In this document: positions 9,233 to 17,971 of the stretch, piece by piece
Layout: each line of letters opens with the position of its first letter
Position numbering within the stretch: position 1 is the stretch's first letter
Assembly: GCF_052116585.1 (NCBI RefSeq)
Contig: NZ_JBQKKT010000008.1
Coordinates: forward strand, 1 to 64,000
Source of the DNA: Luteococcus sp052116585
GTDB taxonomy: Bacteria; Actinomycetota; Actinomycetes; Propionibacteriales; Propionibacteriaceae
Direction of reading: 5' to 3'
Length of the DNA: 64,000 nt
Notes under the pieces: generated by a model
Databases searched by the model: none
Seen by the model: the letters and a program-made list of their open reading frames with translations, nothing else
Told to the model about the DNA's origin: nothing
Translations under genes and position numbers: made by a program

Positions 9233-9417
9233 GGGGCCGTTGGAGGTGGGGGGGAAGGGGCCGTTGGAGGTGAGGGCATTGGCCGGTGGCGCCGAGTTCT
9301 CCGAAGCGCTGGGGTGGCGACCCGCCACGTGTCTCCGGGCAGCCATCGGCACCGGCTCGGAGACGAACCATCCGGAGACGAACCATCCGGAGACGAACCA
9401 TCCGGAGACGAACCACG
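9233..9417. repeat. Short tandem repeats (19-bp x2 and 15-bp x4)
   Basis: GAAGGGGCCGTTGGAGGTG occurs twice between about 9230 and 9273. A 15-bp unit, CGGAGACGAACCATC, is repeated four times at 9358-9417, the last copy diverging at its end. No gene is evident here. The 15-bp unit keeps an open frame in the plus direction, but its translation is only a short ETNHP repeat. Confidence 0.8.
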
Positions 9418-9441
9418 CCGCCACCCCGAAGGGTGACGGCG
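9416..9441 (-). terminator. Hairpin downstream of the sugar transferase
   Basis: CGCCG-C-CACCC, a CGAA loop and GGGTG-A-CGGCG form a stable stem 60 bases past the stop of the leftward sugar-transferase gene. Confidence 0.5.
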
Positions 9442-9501
9442 CGTCCAGTTGGGTGGAGCTGGTTCGTGGAGGACCTTCGGGTCAGAGGCCTGCGGCGGTG
9501 C

Positions 9502-10959
9502 TCAGTAGGCGCCGTCGGAGGCGAAGACGGCCTTCACCGTCATCGCGAGGATGGTCAGGTCCTGGGTCATGGACCAGTTGTCGACGTAGTAGAGGTCCAG
9601 GCGGACGGTGTCATCCCAGCTCAGGTTGGAGCGACCAGAGACCTGCCACAGGCCGGTCATGCCAGGGCGCACCTCGAGACGACGGTTCACGTGCGGGGCA
9701 TACATCGCGACCTCCTTGGGGAGGGCCGGACGTGGGCCGATCAGGGACATGTCGCCGCGAACCACATTCCACAGCTGCGGGAGCTCGTCGATCGAGTAGC
9801 GGCGGATGAAGTGACCCACCTTGGTGATGCGCGGATCATTCTCCATCTTGAACATCACCGCATTGGGGCCCTGGTTCTGCAGGGACTTCAGGATCTCCTC
9901 GGCATTGGTCACCATGGACCGGAACTTGAGGCACTCGAAGTGCTCCCCGTTCTTGCCCACGCGGACCTGCTTGAAGATCACCGGGCCACGGTCGTTGAAG
10001 TAGATGGCCAGGGCGGTGGTGATCATGATGGGGCTGATCAGGATGAGGATCAGGGTGGCCATCACCAAGTCGAAGGTGCGCTTCATCCAACGGCCGGCCT
10101 GCTGCGTGGTGGGCGGCTCGACGAGGACCAGCGGCATGCCGGCGACGGGGCGCACCTGGATGCGCTGCGCGGCGATGTCGGTCAGGGCCGGCGCCACGAT
10201 CATCTGGCAGTGGTGCGATTCCAGGGCCCAGGCCATCCGTCGGAAGCCACGCGAGCTCGGGAAGGCGCCGTCGGCGAAGAGCACGATGTCGATGTCGCGC
10301 TGGTCGACCACGTCCAGGGCGTCATCCACGGAACCGAGGACCGGGATGTCCAGGTCCCCACGGGATGTGCCCTCGGGCAGCAGCGCTCCAACGACGTAGT
10401 AGCCCAGCCAGTTCTCACGCTGCACCACCGACATGATCTCGGCGATGTTCTGCGGATTGCCGGCGAGCACGACCCGGCGGGTCAGCCAGTTGCGGCGACG
10501 CAGGATGTGGATGACGCGGCGGCACATCCAGCGCGTGAGCACGAGCAGCGGGGTGCCCACGGCGAACAGCAGGACGTAGAAGCCGCGGGACAGGTCGAAT
10601 CGGGTCAGGTAGCAGCAGATACCGATGAAGGCGGCCGCCATCAGGCTCGAGTGCAGCACGCGGGAGTACTCGTCGGTTCCGGCGCCCAGGTTCTTGTCAG
10701 AGTAGGCACCGGCACTCCACAGGCTGGCGATCCAGATGGCCACGGCGATGGGCCACAGCGTCGAGACGCTGTAGTTGACCTGCGTGGGGTCCTGGAATCC
10801 CGGGACCGTGTTGCGGAAGGCGAGCGCGATGAGCGTCGCGAGCAGGACGGTCAGGACGTCGGTTGCCACCAGCAGCCACGGGGCAACCACGCGCGAACGA
10901 TGGGTCATCCGTCGCGGGATCCGTAGCCGGCTAGGGCTCACATTGTTCTTCAACAGCAT
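9502..10959 (-). CDS. Polyprenyl-phosphate sugar-1-phosphate transferase (exopolysaccharide initiating enzyme)
   Basis: A 485-residue membrane enzyme that transfers the first sugar phosphate to undecaprenyl phosphate. The N-terminal half has about five membrane segments and a CoA-binding-like region (residues about 140-290). The C-terminal half, from about residue 292, is the bacterial sugar transferase domain. It starts MKRTFDLVMA and contains KFRSM, the IDELPQLWNVVRGDMSLIGP stretch and the closing RPGMTGLWQVSGRS. This is the usual architecture of WcaJ/CpsE/WbaP-type proteins. The start ATG at 10959 is preceded by GGGTGGAG. The upstream region carries two copies of CTCGGGGGAG. It is probably the first enzyme of the polymer made by this locus; which sugar it transfers is not readable. 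Confidence 0.93.
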   Translation of the reverse strand: MLLKNNVSPSRLRIPRRMTHRSRVVAPWLLVATDVLTVLLATLIALAFRNTVPGFQDPTQVNYSVSTLWPIAVAIWIASLWSAGAYSDKNLGAGTDEYSRVLHSSLMAAAFIGICCYLTRFDLSRGFYVLLFAVGTPLLVLTRWMCRRVIHILRRRNWLTRRVVLAGNPQNIAEIMSVVQRENWLGYYVVGALLPEGTSRGDLDIPVLGSVDDALDVVDQRDIDIVLFADGAFPSSRGFRRMAWALESHHCQMIVAPALTDIAAQRIQVRPVAGMPLVLVEPPTTQQAGRWMKRTFDLVMATLILILISPIMITTALAIYFNDRGPVIFKQVRVGKNGEHFECLKFRSMVTNAEEILKSLQNQGPNAVMFKMENDPRITKVGHFIRRYSIDELPQLWNVVRGDMSLIGPRPALPKEVAMYAPHVNRRLEVRPGMTGLWQVSGRSNLSWDDTVRLDLYYVDNWSMTQDLTILAMTVKAVFASDGAY

Positions 10960-11317
10960 TGCTCCACCCCTGGAGTCGGGTGGAAGTCAACAGACGCGAT
11001 CTCGGTACGTCGGTCTTCTGACTCCCCCGAGTACAAAATTCACCACCCGGCCAGGATGTCCCTGGTCGGATCTTGTCGAGACACACTCAGGACAAGCCCT
11101 TGTGCTCCCCCGAGACACATTGGGGAGTGTAGTCAGAACGAGCCTGCCGTGCATTGCGTCCCAGCGGATCCTCAACTATCGGGATTTCAACCCACATAGG
11201 AGGAGAAGACCTAACCAACAGAGGATGCAACGGGCCGGGGAGGCTGCTCCCCGGCCCGGTTGCGATTCATTCTCGGTTCAGGATTCCCACAGGAGGATCC
11301 AAGAGTTGTCCTGCTCG
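10960..11317. promoter_or_regulatory. Intergenic region with a duplicated CTCGGGGGAG motif and a hairpin
   Basis: No gene is evident. On the minus strand two copies of CTCGGGGGAG (complements near 11027-11036 and 11103-11112) lie 70 and 150 bases upstream of the sugar-transferase start, the second next to GTGT. The same ten bases occur near 19037 and 28768 on the plus strand. This may hold the promoter or operator of the initiating transferase; the assignment is tentative. Confidence 0.35.
11231..11258 (-). terminator. Hairpin terminator after ugd
   Basis: A 12-bp perfect stem, CGGGCCGGGGAG with CTCCCCGGCCCG, around a 4-base loop. It lies 60 bases past the ugd stop on the minus strand. Confidence 0.7.
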
Positions 11318-12658
11318 TCACCAAGCGGAAACTCCCCGTCCCATGCCGCGGTAGTCCCATCCGGCGTCGCTCCACTTCTTGGGGTCAAGGACATTGCGGC
11401 CGTCGATGACGTGTGCCTCGCGGACACGGGGTCGCAGCTCCGTCGGGTCGAGCTCGGTGAAGTCCTTCCACTCGGTGAGTACCATCACCAGGTCACAGTT
11501 CTTGACTGCCTGCTCCACGGTGTCGACGACGTGGAGGTCGGGGCGGGCCTTGCGGAGATTGTCGCCGGCGGCGGGATCGGTGATGACCACGTCGGCGCCG
11601 CGGGCCCAGAGTCGGGTGGCGATGTCCAGGGCGGGGGAGTCGCGCAGATCGTCGGAATTGGGCTTGAAGGCGGCGCCGAGGACGGCGATCTTGCGTCCGA
11701 CGAGTCGACCGCCGAACAGATCGGCCGCCATGTCCACGGCCGTCTCCCGGCGTCGCAGGTTGATGGCGTCCACCTCGCGGAGGAAGGTGAGGGCCTGGTC
11801 GACGCCGAGCTCACCGGCGCGAGCCATGAAGGCGCGGATGTCCTTGGGCAGGCAGCCGCCGCCGAAGCCGATGCCGGCGCGCAGGAATTTCTTGCCGATC
11901 CGGTCGTCGTGACCGATGGCCTCGGCAAGCTTGGTGACGTCGCCACCGGTGGCGTCGCACAGTTCCGCCATGGCGTTGATGAAGCTGATCTTGGTGGCCA
12001 GGAAGGAGTTGGCGGCCACCTTCACCAGTTCTGCGGTGGGGTAGTTGGTGAGCAACCGGGGGATCTGCTCTTCGAGCAGCTGGGCGTAGCACTGGTCGAG
12101 CATGCCGCGGATGACCTCGCCCTGTTCATGGTCGTCGGGCAGGCCATAGACGATCCGGTCGGGGTGGAGGGTGTCCTGGACGGCGAAGCCCTCGCGCAGG
12201 AATTCGGGATTCCACGCGACGAGGATGTTCTTGCCGGAACCGGCGGCGCGTTCGGCGATGGCCTGCGCCGTCCCCACGGGAACCGTGGACTTTCCTGCGA
12301 TCAGCACGGGGCGATCGGGGCTGGTGTTCGCGTGCGTGAGGATCGAGTCGACGGCGGCGTCGACATAGCTCATGTCCGCTGCGTAGCGGCCTTGCATCTG
12401 CGGGGTGCCGACGCCGATGAAGTGGATCTCGCAATCGGCGATCTCGGATGCGTCGGTGGTGAAGCGCAGACGGCCCGAGTCAACGGCGCGTTGCAGTACC
12501 TCGGGGAAACCCGGCTCGTGGAAGGGGCTCTCGCCACGGGAGAGCTTTTCGACCTTCGCCGCGTCGACGTCGAGTCCGATGACCTCATGACCGAGCTCGG
12601 CCATGCAAGCGGCATGCACGGCACCAAGGTAACCGCAACCAATCGTGGAGATACGCAT
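11318..12658 (-). CDS. ugd: UDP-glucose 6-dehydrogenase
   Basis: Oxidises UDP-glucose to UDP-glucuronate with NAD, supplying a charged sugar for the polysaccharide. The 446-residue length is normal. The N-terminal Rossmann motif is GCGYLG (residues 8-13). The central KSTVPVGT and NPEFLREG motifs are present, and the catalytic Cys269 sits in FGGGCLPKDI. The C-terminal UDP-binding domain contains DGRNVLDP. The start ATG at 12658 is the natural N-terminus for the Rossmann fold. Two other nucleotide-sugar dehydrogenase families (UDP-ManNAc, GDP-Man) share the fold. The KSTVPVGT and GGGCLPKD context favours the UDP-glucose type. The wecB gene at 50554 makes UDP-ManNAc dehydrogenase a less likely alternative. 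Confidence 0.92.
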   Translation of the reverse strand: MRISTIGCGYLGAVHAACMAELGHEVIGLDVDAAKVEKLSRGESPFHEPGFPEVLQRAVDSGRLRFTTDASEIADCEIHFIGVGTPQMQGRYAADMSYVDAAVDSILTHANTSPDRPVLIAGKSTVPVGTAQAIAERAAGSGKNILVAWNPEFLREGFAVQDTLHPDRIVYGLPDDHEQGEVIRGMLDQCYAQLLEEQIPRLLTNYPTAELVKVAANSFLATKISFINAMAELCDATGGDVTKLAEAIGHDDRIGKKFLRAGIGFGGGCLPKDIRAFMARAGELGVDQALTFLREVDAINLRRRETAVDMAADLFGGRLVGRKIAVLGAAFKPNSDDLRDSPALDIATRLWARGADVVITDPAAGDNLRKARPDLHVVDTVEQAVKNCDLVMVLTEWKDFTELDPTELRPRVREAHVIDGRNVLDPKKWSDAGWDYRGMGRGVSAW

Positions 12659-12829
12659 GGTGACACAGTAGTAGCCGGGAATGAAGCGAAGATGAAGAAG
12701 TGGACCGGCTGCCCAGCTTGTTCACCGAGCCGTCACCCAGGTGGTCACGGCGGCACGCACTGACTGCTCTGAACCCCTCCGGATGGAATGCTGAACTCGG
12801 CTGCAACGAACTGTTCGGAGGAATTGATG

Positions 12830-13492
12830 ATGACCAAGAAGCCGTGGATCTGGGCTGCCGTTCCGGCATCAGTACTGGTGGGTCTCGGTTTGGGGGCGTG
12901 GACCGGCCTGCCGGTCACCACGACGCACCACGCTGCTGCCCAACTTCTGGTGTCTCCGGGCACGCCAGAGAAGGGACGCAATCTCACGGAGATGTCGGGT
13001 TTCGTCCAGTCGCGCATGGAATCCTGGGCGGCGCTGGCGGACAGTGCCTCGGTGATCAACCCGGTGCTCGAGTCCCTGGCACTCCAGGAGGATGTGCCGA
13101 CGGTGATGTCGCGACTGGACGTGCAGGTTCCGGCCGGCTCTACCATGCTCGTGCTGAATGCGTCGGGGGAATCCGAAGAGGAAGCCATAGCGCTGGCGGA
13201 TGCCGCTGCCGCGTCCCTCTCCCGCGAGATCATGCGCACCACGCCCAAGCAGACAGGCGGCGAGCCCAGCATTGCCGTCGTCTCGGCGCAAACCGCCAAG
13301 GACGTGCGCTGGAGCGAGACGACGAATCCTTCGCGACGGGGCGCAGTGGGCGGAGCGCTGGCTGGTCTGGCTGCCACCGGTGCCGTGTCGAGTCTGCGCA
13401 CGCGCGGGCGTGAGGAGAAGGAGCAGGCCGCATGGTCCCCGGCCGGGGCGCACGCGCTGGCCCCGGCGGCGGAGGACGCGCGTCGTGCGTAG
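12830..13492 (+). CDS. Short chain-length-determinant (Wzz/YveK-like) membrane protein
   Basis: A 220-residue protein with an N-terminal membrane helix (residues about 5-24), then an extracytoplasmic region starting TTTHHAAAQLLVS, and a second weakly hydrophobic helix (GGALAGLAATGAV) near residue 180. This is the layout of Wzz/YveK polysaccharide co-polymerases, but the protein is shorter and more divergent than most. There is no attached kinase domain. GGAGGA lies 7 bases before the ATG at 12830; an adjacent ATG at 12827 is less well placed. Its stop overlaps the GTG start of the following polymerase-like gene, so they are translated together. The family assignment is by topology, context and weak similarity. 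Confidence 0.6.
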   Translation: MTKKPWIWAAVPASVLVGLGLGAWTGLPVTTTHHAAAQLLVSPGTPEKGRNLTEMSGFVQSRMESWAALADSASVINPVLESLALQEDVPTVMSRLDVQVPAGSTMLVLNASGESEEEAIALADAAAASLSREIMRTTPKQTGGEPSIAVVSAQTAKDVRWSETTNPSRRGAVGGALAGLAATGAVSSLRTRGREEKEQAAWSPAGAHALAPAAEDARRA

Positions 13493-14693
13493 ATTCCTGA
13501 CAGTTGATCGGCTTCCGGGGCTGGGGCTGGCGGTGATGCTGGGGCTCGGCTGGGCGTGCGCTGACTACTACACCCACCACGCCGTCATCTCCACGCCCTC
13601 ACCCTTCACCCCGGTGTGGACTGCGTACGACAGGCAGGGGGCCGCCCGGCTGCTGGCATGGGCCTTCGTCGGGATCGGGGTGGGACTCTTGCTGCCCGTC
13701 GGGGGCAGCGTGCCGATCGCTGACTTCCTGCGACGTGCCAGTCGGCTCGCTGGCTCCCTGGGAGGGCTGTGGACCTTCGGGGTGCTCCTCGCCCTGGCGC
13801 TGTCGGTGGCCACCAAGGGCTACTACATGCTCGACGCGCCCCGTTACCTGGCCAGCATCGGTCCGCTGGCGCTGTCATCCCTGGCGGGGTTGCTCCTGCC
13901 CTTCGGGATGCTGGCCAGCGGCGTGGTGTCGGTGCGCTCTCCCCGGTTGGGGGCGCTGCTGGGCTGCCTGATGGCGGTGGTCCTCTTTGCTGGGGCAACC
14001 AGACTGTTCGCCGCCTCCTTGGTGCTCTACGTCGCGGGACGGGTGCTGGGTGGCAAGCGGGACGGCATCGCCGTCTGGATCGGTTCTCTGGCGTCGGCCT
14101 TCCTCCTGCTGCCCATTCCCCTGATGTGTCGCAACCAGCAGCGCCACGGGCTGCTGCCCTACACCGAGGCCCTGATGACTGCCGGGCCGGATGCCATCTT
14201 CGCCCGTGCCCCGCTCACCATCACGGAGAACCTGGGCTTCACCGTTCCGCTGCTGCAGCACACGGTGCAGATGCGCAACATCACGGCGGAGGCGATGCGG
14301 GTCCAGATGAATCCGATGCCAGCCCAGCTGGCCGGGTGGAATGACCTGATGCCCAGCATGCGGGTGCACTACTTCATCCCGTACTCCATGATCGGGGAAT
14401 TCGCCCACTTCGGTGGCGCCGCCTTGCTGCTCCTGTGCCTGGGGTGGACGCTCTTCACCAGATGGTGCGTCGTGGTGGCCGCCACCAACCGGACACCCGC
14501 GATGCTGCTCGTTGCGGCAGCCCAGCTGGCACTGGCCATGCTGGGAATGACCCAGATGACGCAGTACAACACGCGCAATGTCTTCCGGATGCTCGACATG
14601 ATGCTGCTGCTCATGGTGCTCGACGTCCTGACCCGAGGACTGCAGCACTGGATCACCCTGCGGCTCCCCTCCTCCGTGAGGACCCTCGCCTGA
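13485..14693 (+). CDS. Multi-pass membrane protein, probable Wzy-like polysaccharide polymerase
   Basis: A 402-residue protein with about ten hydrophobic segments and a large loop around residues 215-305 between late membrane segments, the usual shape of O-antigen polymerases and ligases. No sequence motif decides the family. The GTG at 13485 follows GGAGGA by 8 bases and overlaps the end of the chain-length gene, so the pair forms a unit. It is the first of three Wzy-like genes in the window (see 42929 and 61600). A role in polymerising repeat units at the outer face of the membrane is inferred from topology and neighbours. Confidence 0.65.
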   Translation: MRRFLTVDRLPGLGLAVMLGLGWACADYYTHHAVISTPSPFTPVWTAYDRQGAARLLAWAFVGIGVGLLLPVGGSVPIADFLRRASRLAGSLGGLWTFGVLLALALSVATKGYYMLDAPRYLASIGPLALSSLAGLLLPFGMLASGVVSVRSPRLGALLGCLMAVVLFAGATRLFAASLVLYVAGRVLGGKRDGIAVWIGSLASAFLLLPIPLMCRNQQRHGLLPYTEALMTAGPDAIFARAPLTITENLGFTVPLLQHTVQMRNITAEAMRVQMNPMPAQLAGWNDLMPSMRVHYFIPYSMIGEFAHFGGAALLLLCLGWTLFTRWCVVVAATNRTPAMLLVAAAQLALAMLGMTQMTQYNTRNVFRMLDMMLLLMVLDVLTRGLQHWITLRLPSSVRTLA

Positions 14694-14738
14694 CGGCTGC
14701 GGGCCGGGCACCCACCGCGGGGCCCCCCCCCGCAGCCG
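14694..14738. terminator. Bidirectional hairpin between convergent genes
   Basis: CGGCTGCGGG at 14694-14703 pairs with CCCGCAGCCG at 14729-14738. It lies between the rightward polymerase gene and the leftward aldo/keto reductase. Confidence 0.6.
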
Positions 14739-14756
14739 TGGAGGTGGCGATCTGGA

Positions 14757-15578
14757 TCAGAAGTCAGCGGTCTCCGGGTTGCCGCCCAGACGATTGCCCT
14801 CGTCGACGCCGGCGATGGCCGCCATCTGGTCACCGGTCAGCTCGAATCCGAAGACATCGAAGTTGCTGGCGATGCGCTCCGGGGTGACGGACTTGGGAAT
14901 GACCACATTGCCCAGCTGCAGGTGCCAACGGATGATGACCTGGGCAGGGGTGACCCCGTGCTCGGCAGCGATCCGGGAGATGACCTCATGGCCCAGGTCC
15001 TTGTTCTGGCCCAATGGGCTCCAGGCCTCGGTGACGATGTCCCGGTCATCCAGCACGCGGCGCAGCTCCTGCTGCTGGAAGGTGGGGTGCAGCTCCACCT
15101 GGTCGATGACGGGCGTCTCACCCTCCAACCGGGCCAGGTGCATCTCGTGGAAGTTGCTGACGCCGATGCTGGTGGCCAGGCCCTCGGCCTTGAACTCCTG
15201 CATGGCATTCCAGGCCTCGATGTAGGCGTCGCCGTACTTGACGGTGGCGGGCCAGTGGATCAGGTAGAGGTCGACGTGGTCCAGTCCGAGCTTCTCCAGG
15301 CTCGTCTCGATTGCCTGGCGCGCATCAGCAGCCTTGTGCGCGTCATTCCACAGCTTGGTGGTGATGAACAGCTCGTCGCGGGCGATGCCGGACTCGGCGA
15401 TGGCCTTGCCGACACCCTCCTCGTTGCCGTAGATGGCGGCGGTGTCGATGTGGCGGTAGCCCACCTCGAGGGCCTTCGCGACGGCCGGGGTGGCCTGCTC
15501 GTTCTCCACCTGCCAGACCCCGAAACCGAGCTGGGGGATGGACTTGCCGTCGTGGAAAGTGGTCTGGGGGACGCTCAT
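14757..15578 (-). CDS. Aldo/keto reductase (2,5-diketo-D-gluconate reductase-like, AKR5 type)
   Basis: A 273-residue NADPH-dependent TIM-barrel oxidoreductase. The catalytic tetrad is visible: Asp45, Tyr50 (DTAAIYGNE), Lys75 (FITTKLWN) and His108 (YLIHWP). The signature GVSNF and the cofactor motif IPKSV near the C-terminus match the family. Length is normal for AKR5C. A strong ribosome site (GAAGGAG, 5 bases) precedes the ATG at 15578. It stands alone between a convergent gene and the ABC operon. The physiological substrate is unknown; AKR5 members reduce 2,5-diketogluconate, methylglyoxal and other carbonyls. Confidence 0.92.
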   Translation of the reverse strand: MSVPQTTFHDGKSIPQLGFGVWQVENEQATPAVAKALEVGYRHIDTAAIYGNEEGVGKAIAESGIARDELFITTKLWNDAHKAADARQAIETSLEKLGLDHVDLYLIHWPATVKYGDAYIEAWNAMQEFKAEGLATSIGVSNFHEMHLARLEGETPVIDQVELHPTFQQQELRRVLDDRDIVTEAWSPLGQNKDLGHEVISRIAAEHGVTPAQVIIRWHLQLGNVVIPKSVTPERIASNFDVFGFELTGDQMAAIAGVDEGNRLGGNPETADF

Positions 15579-15732
15579 GCTTCTCCTTCGTGATTGTCGT
15601 CGTCTTGCTGGATCCTGAGTGCTGGATCATGCGCGCGGCCCGACTGGTTCGACCCGACTGATCCGGACCCGACCGGTCTGGTTCTGCAGGCCCAGATGGG
15701 CGTCGGGCAGGCGGTTCGTCCGCCGGCGCACC

Positions 15733-16638
15733 TCATCCCACGATCTCGTGGGCTGCCAGCCACTGCTGTGCGATGGTCGTGGAACTCTTCTGCTCCTCCA
15801 CGCTCAGCCTATTGAGTTCGATCAACTCGTCGGTGGTCAGGCTGGCCGTCACGAGGGCAATCACGGATGCGGCGTCGGCCCCGACCCTGGTGCTGGCCAC
15901 GGGGACGACATTCTGGGGCAGGACGAGCGACTCCGGGTCCTCCAGCGTCACCAGGTTGTTCGCCTTGATGGCCGGACTCGCGGAGTAGATGTCTGCCACC
16001 TGTACCTTCCCGTCGGTGAGGGCCTTCACCGTCAGCGGACCACCCGAGTCCTCCACCGGCGTCACGGAGACGTCCACTCCGTAGACCTTCTTGAGCGCGG
16101 CCGGACCGTAGGGGCGCTTGCTGATCTCCGAATTGGCGGCCAGCTTGACCGGCCCCAGCTTGGCGAGGTCCGCGACGGTGCGCAGCCCGTGCTTCTTCGC
16201 AGACTCCGCGGTCACGGTGAACGAGTCCTGGTCCGTGGCCTGTGAGGGCTCCAGCGCCATCAGACCCGCAGGCAGGGAGCTGCGCAGGCCGGTCATGATC
16301 TCCTCGGTGGTGCCGGCGGTGGACGCCTTGTCGTAGTACTGCAGCAGGGAACCGGCATATTCCGGCATCAGGTCGATCCGGCCGGACTGGAGCTCGGGCA
16401 GGTAGATCTCGCGCTGCCCGATCTGGTAGCTGCGTTCGATGGTCCAGCCCCGCGACTCCAGCGCCTGGGCGTAGAGCTCGGCGATGACCTCGTTCGAGTA
16501 GTACTGCTGGGAGCCGATCACCAGGTTCTTCGACGCCGGGCCAGCGTCGCCGCCACTGGCGGTTCCCAGGGGGTCGCTGCTTGCGCAGCCCGTGAGCAGT
16601 GCAAGCGTCATCAGCAGGGTGAGGAATTTCTTGGTCAC
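15733..16638 (-). CDS. Glycine betaine/choline-type ABC transporter substrate-binding lipoprotein
   Basis: A 301-residue periplasmic-binding-type lipoprotein. The signal ends in the lipobox LLTGC with Cys18, followed by a Ser/Gly linker. The body has features of the OpuAC/ProX-like quaternary-amine-binding family: NLVIGSQQYYSNEVIAELYA at the start and LMPEYAGSLLQYY for the ligand pocket. Starting from GTG 16638 there is a GGGAGG site about 5 bases away. The start overlaps the upstream permease stop by 4 bases. It is the last gene of a four-gene operon (ATPase, permease, permease, binding protein), the OpuC-like set used for compatible-solute uptake under osmotic stress. The exact solute is not certain. 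Confidence 0.88.
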   Translation of the reverse strand: MTKKFLTLLMTLALLTGCASSDPLGTASGGDAGPASKNLVIGSQQYYSNEVIAELYAQALESRGWTIERSYQIGQREIYLPELQSGRIDLMPEYAGSLLQYYDKASTAGTTEEIMTGLRSSLPAGLMALEPSQATDQDSFTVTAESAKKHGLRTVADLAKLGPVKLAANSEISKRPYGPAALKKVYGVDVSVTPVEDSGGPLTVKALTDGKVQVADIYSASPAIKANNLVTLEDPESLVLPQNVVPVASTRVGADAASVIALVTASLTTDELIELNRLSVEEQKSSTTIAQQWLAAHEIVG

Positions 16639-17315
16639 TGGACCTCCCTGGGGTTGAGGGTGGAGGAGCGGCGCTCCATCACCCGTTCGACGAGTTCGAA
16701 GAGCACCTCGAGGACGACGGCCAGAGCGAGGACCAACAACGAGGCCGCCAGCATCTGCGGATAGTCCTGCGTCTTGAGGCCCAGGAAGAGGTCGCGCCCC
16801 AGGCCGCCCGCCCCCACATAGGCGGCCAGTGTGGCCGTCGAGACCACCTGGAGCATGGCCGAGCGCACACCGCCCAGCAACAGGGGCAGCCCCAGGGGCG
16901 CCTCCACCTGCCCGAGCACCTGCCACTCCGTCATGCCCTGCGCCCGAGCAGCGTCCACGGTGACGGGGTTGACGGATTCGACACCGGCATAGGCCCCTGC
17001 CAGGACCGAGGGAATGGCCAACAGCACCAGGGCGATCAACGGGGCGGTCAGCCCCACCCCGAGCCACAGCCCGAACAGTGTGACCAGACCGAGACTGGGC
17101 AACGCGCGCGCACCGCCCGAGAGCCCGACGGCCAGATTGCGCCCGCGGCCCGTGTGTCCCACGAGATAGCCGATGGGGATGGCGATGATGGAGGCGATCA
17201 GGACGGCCAGGAGGGAATAACCCAGGTGCTGGGCCATGTGGACCGGCCAGCTCTCGGAGCCCGTGAGATTGGCGGGGTCGACGATCCAGGCGAGGGCTTC
17301 ACGGACGAAGTTCAT
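16635..17315 (-). CDS. Glycine betaine-type ABC transporter permease (second)
   Basis: A 226-residue inner-membrane permease with about five or six helices and the BPD-type EAA loop (VEAPLGLPLLLGGVRSA). It keeps family motifs ARALPSLGLVTLFG and AYVGAGGLGRDL, typical of OpuCB/OpuCD permeases. The ATG at 17315 has GGGGAGGG just upstream and overlaps the stop of the preceding permease (ATGA); it ends in a 4-base overlap with the binding-protein gene. Together with the permease at 17312-17971 it should form the heterodimeric channel. Confidence 0.9.
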   Translation of the reverse strand: MNFVREALAWIVDPANLTGSESWPVHMAQHLGYSLLAVLIASIIAIPIGYLVGHTGRGRNLAVGLSGGARALPSLGLVTLFGLWLGVGLTAPLIALVLLAIPSVLAGAYAGVESVNPVTVDAARAQGMTEWQVLGQVEAPLGLPLLLGGVRSAMLQVVSTATLAAYVGAGGLGRDLFLGLKTQDYPQMLAASLLVLALAVVLEVLFELVERVMERRSSTLNPREVQ

Positions 17316-17971
17316 GACGCCCTCCCCACCGTTCCGCGGGTGCGACGGGTCCAGGGCAGCAGCAGCCCACCGGCACCCTGCAGCGCAAGATCGAGGAGCC
17401 ACGCCAGCAGTGCCGTCGCGACGATTCCGGTCACCACCTGCGCCTGGATTCCGCGCTGGAATCCTTCGGTGAAGAGTTGGCCAAGGCTCGCCACGCCGAG
17501 CAGCGCGCTGACCGTCACCAGGCTGACGGTGCTGACCGCCACAACCCGCAGGCCCGCCAGCAGTGCCGGCCCGGCGAGAGGCAGCTCGACGGTCAAGAAG
17601 CGTCTCAGACCGCCGTAGCCCATTGCCGTGGCGGAGAGGCGTGGCCCCTCGCCGACGGAGTCAAGGCCGTCGGTGGCCGAGCGGACCATCAGCGCAAAGC
17701 CGTAGAGGGTCAGCGCTGCCACCACATTCCACCGGTCCCGGACGGTGGTGCCGATCACCATCGGGAGCACGACGAACAGGGGCAGGGAGGGAATGGCATA
17801 GATGAGTCCGCTCAGCGCCACCAGGAGGGCCCGGCCCGGACGCCACCGGTGGGCCAGCCATGCGACCGGCAGGGCCAGCAGGAGGCTGAGGAGTACCGCC
17901 GGGATGGTCATCATGAGGTGGTCCCATGCCAGCCGGCCCACGAGGGCCAGGTTCTCTGCGAGCCAGCTCAT
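17312..17971 (-). CDS. Glycine betaine-type ABC transporter permease (first)
   Basis: A 219-residue permease paralogous to the next gene. The family block SGLIYAIPSLPLFVVLP is present, as is an EAA-type loop (VELPLAGPALLAGLR). Its ATG overlaps the ATPase stop and its stop overlaps the next permease, so all four genes are tightly coupled. Membrane segments cover most of the sequence. The pairing of two permeases with one ATPase and one lipoprotein is the OpuC arrangement. Confidence 0.9.
   Translation of the reverse strand: MSWLAENLALVGRLAWDHLMMTIPAVLLSLLLALPVAWLAHRWRPGRALLVALSGLIYAIPSLPLFVVLPMVIGTTVRDRWNVVAALTLYGFALMVRSATDGLDSVGEGPRLSATAMGYGGLRRFLTVELPLAGPALLAGLRVVAVSTVSLVTVSALLGVASLGQLFTEGFQRGIQAQVVTGIVATALLAWLLDLALQGAGGLLLPWTRRTRGTVGRAS

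Noticed and set aside
14757..15578. Aldo/keto reductase as part of the polysaccharide pathway
   Set aside because: It stands alone with its own ribosome site between convergent and unrelated transcripts; nothing links it to sugar-nucleotide chemistry.
15640..15700. tRNA-like GGTTCGACCC in the gap after the ABC operon
   Set aside because: No cloverleaf, acceptor stem or anticodon arm could be built around it; the gap only holds short CGACCCGACT-type repeats.
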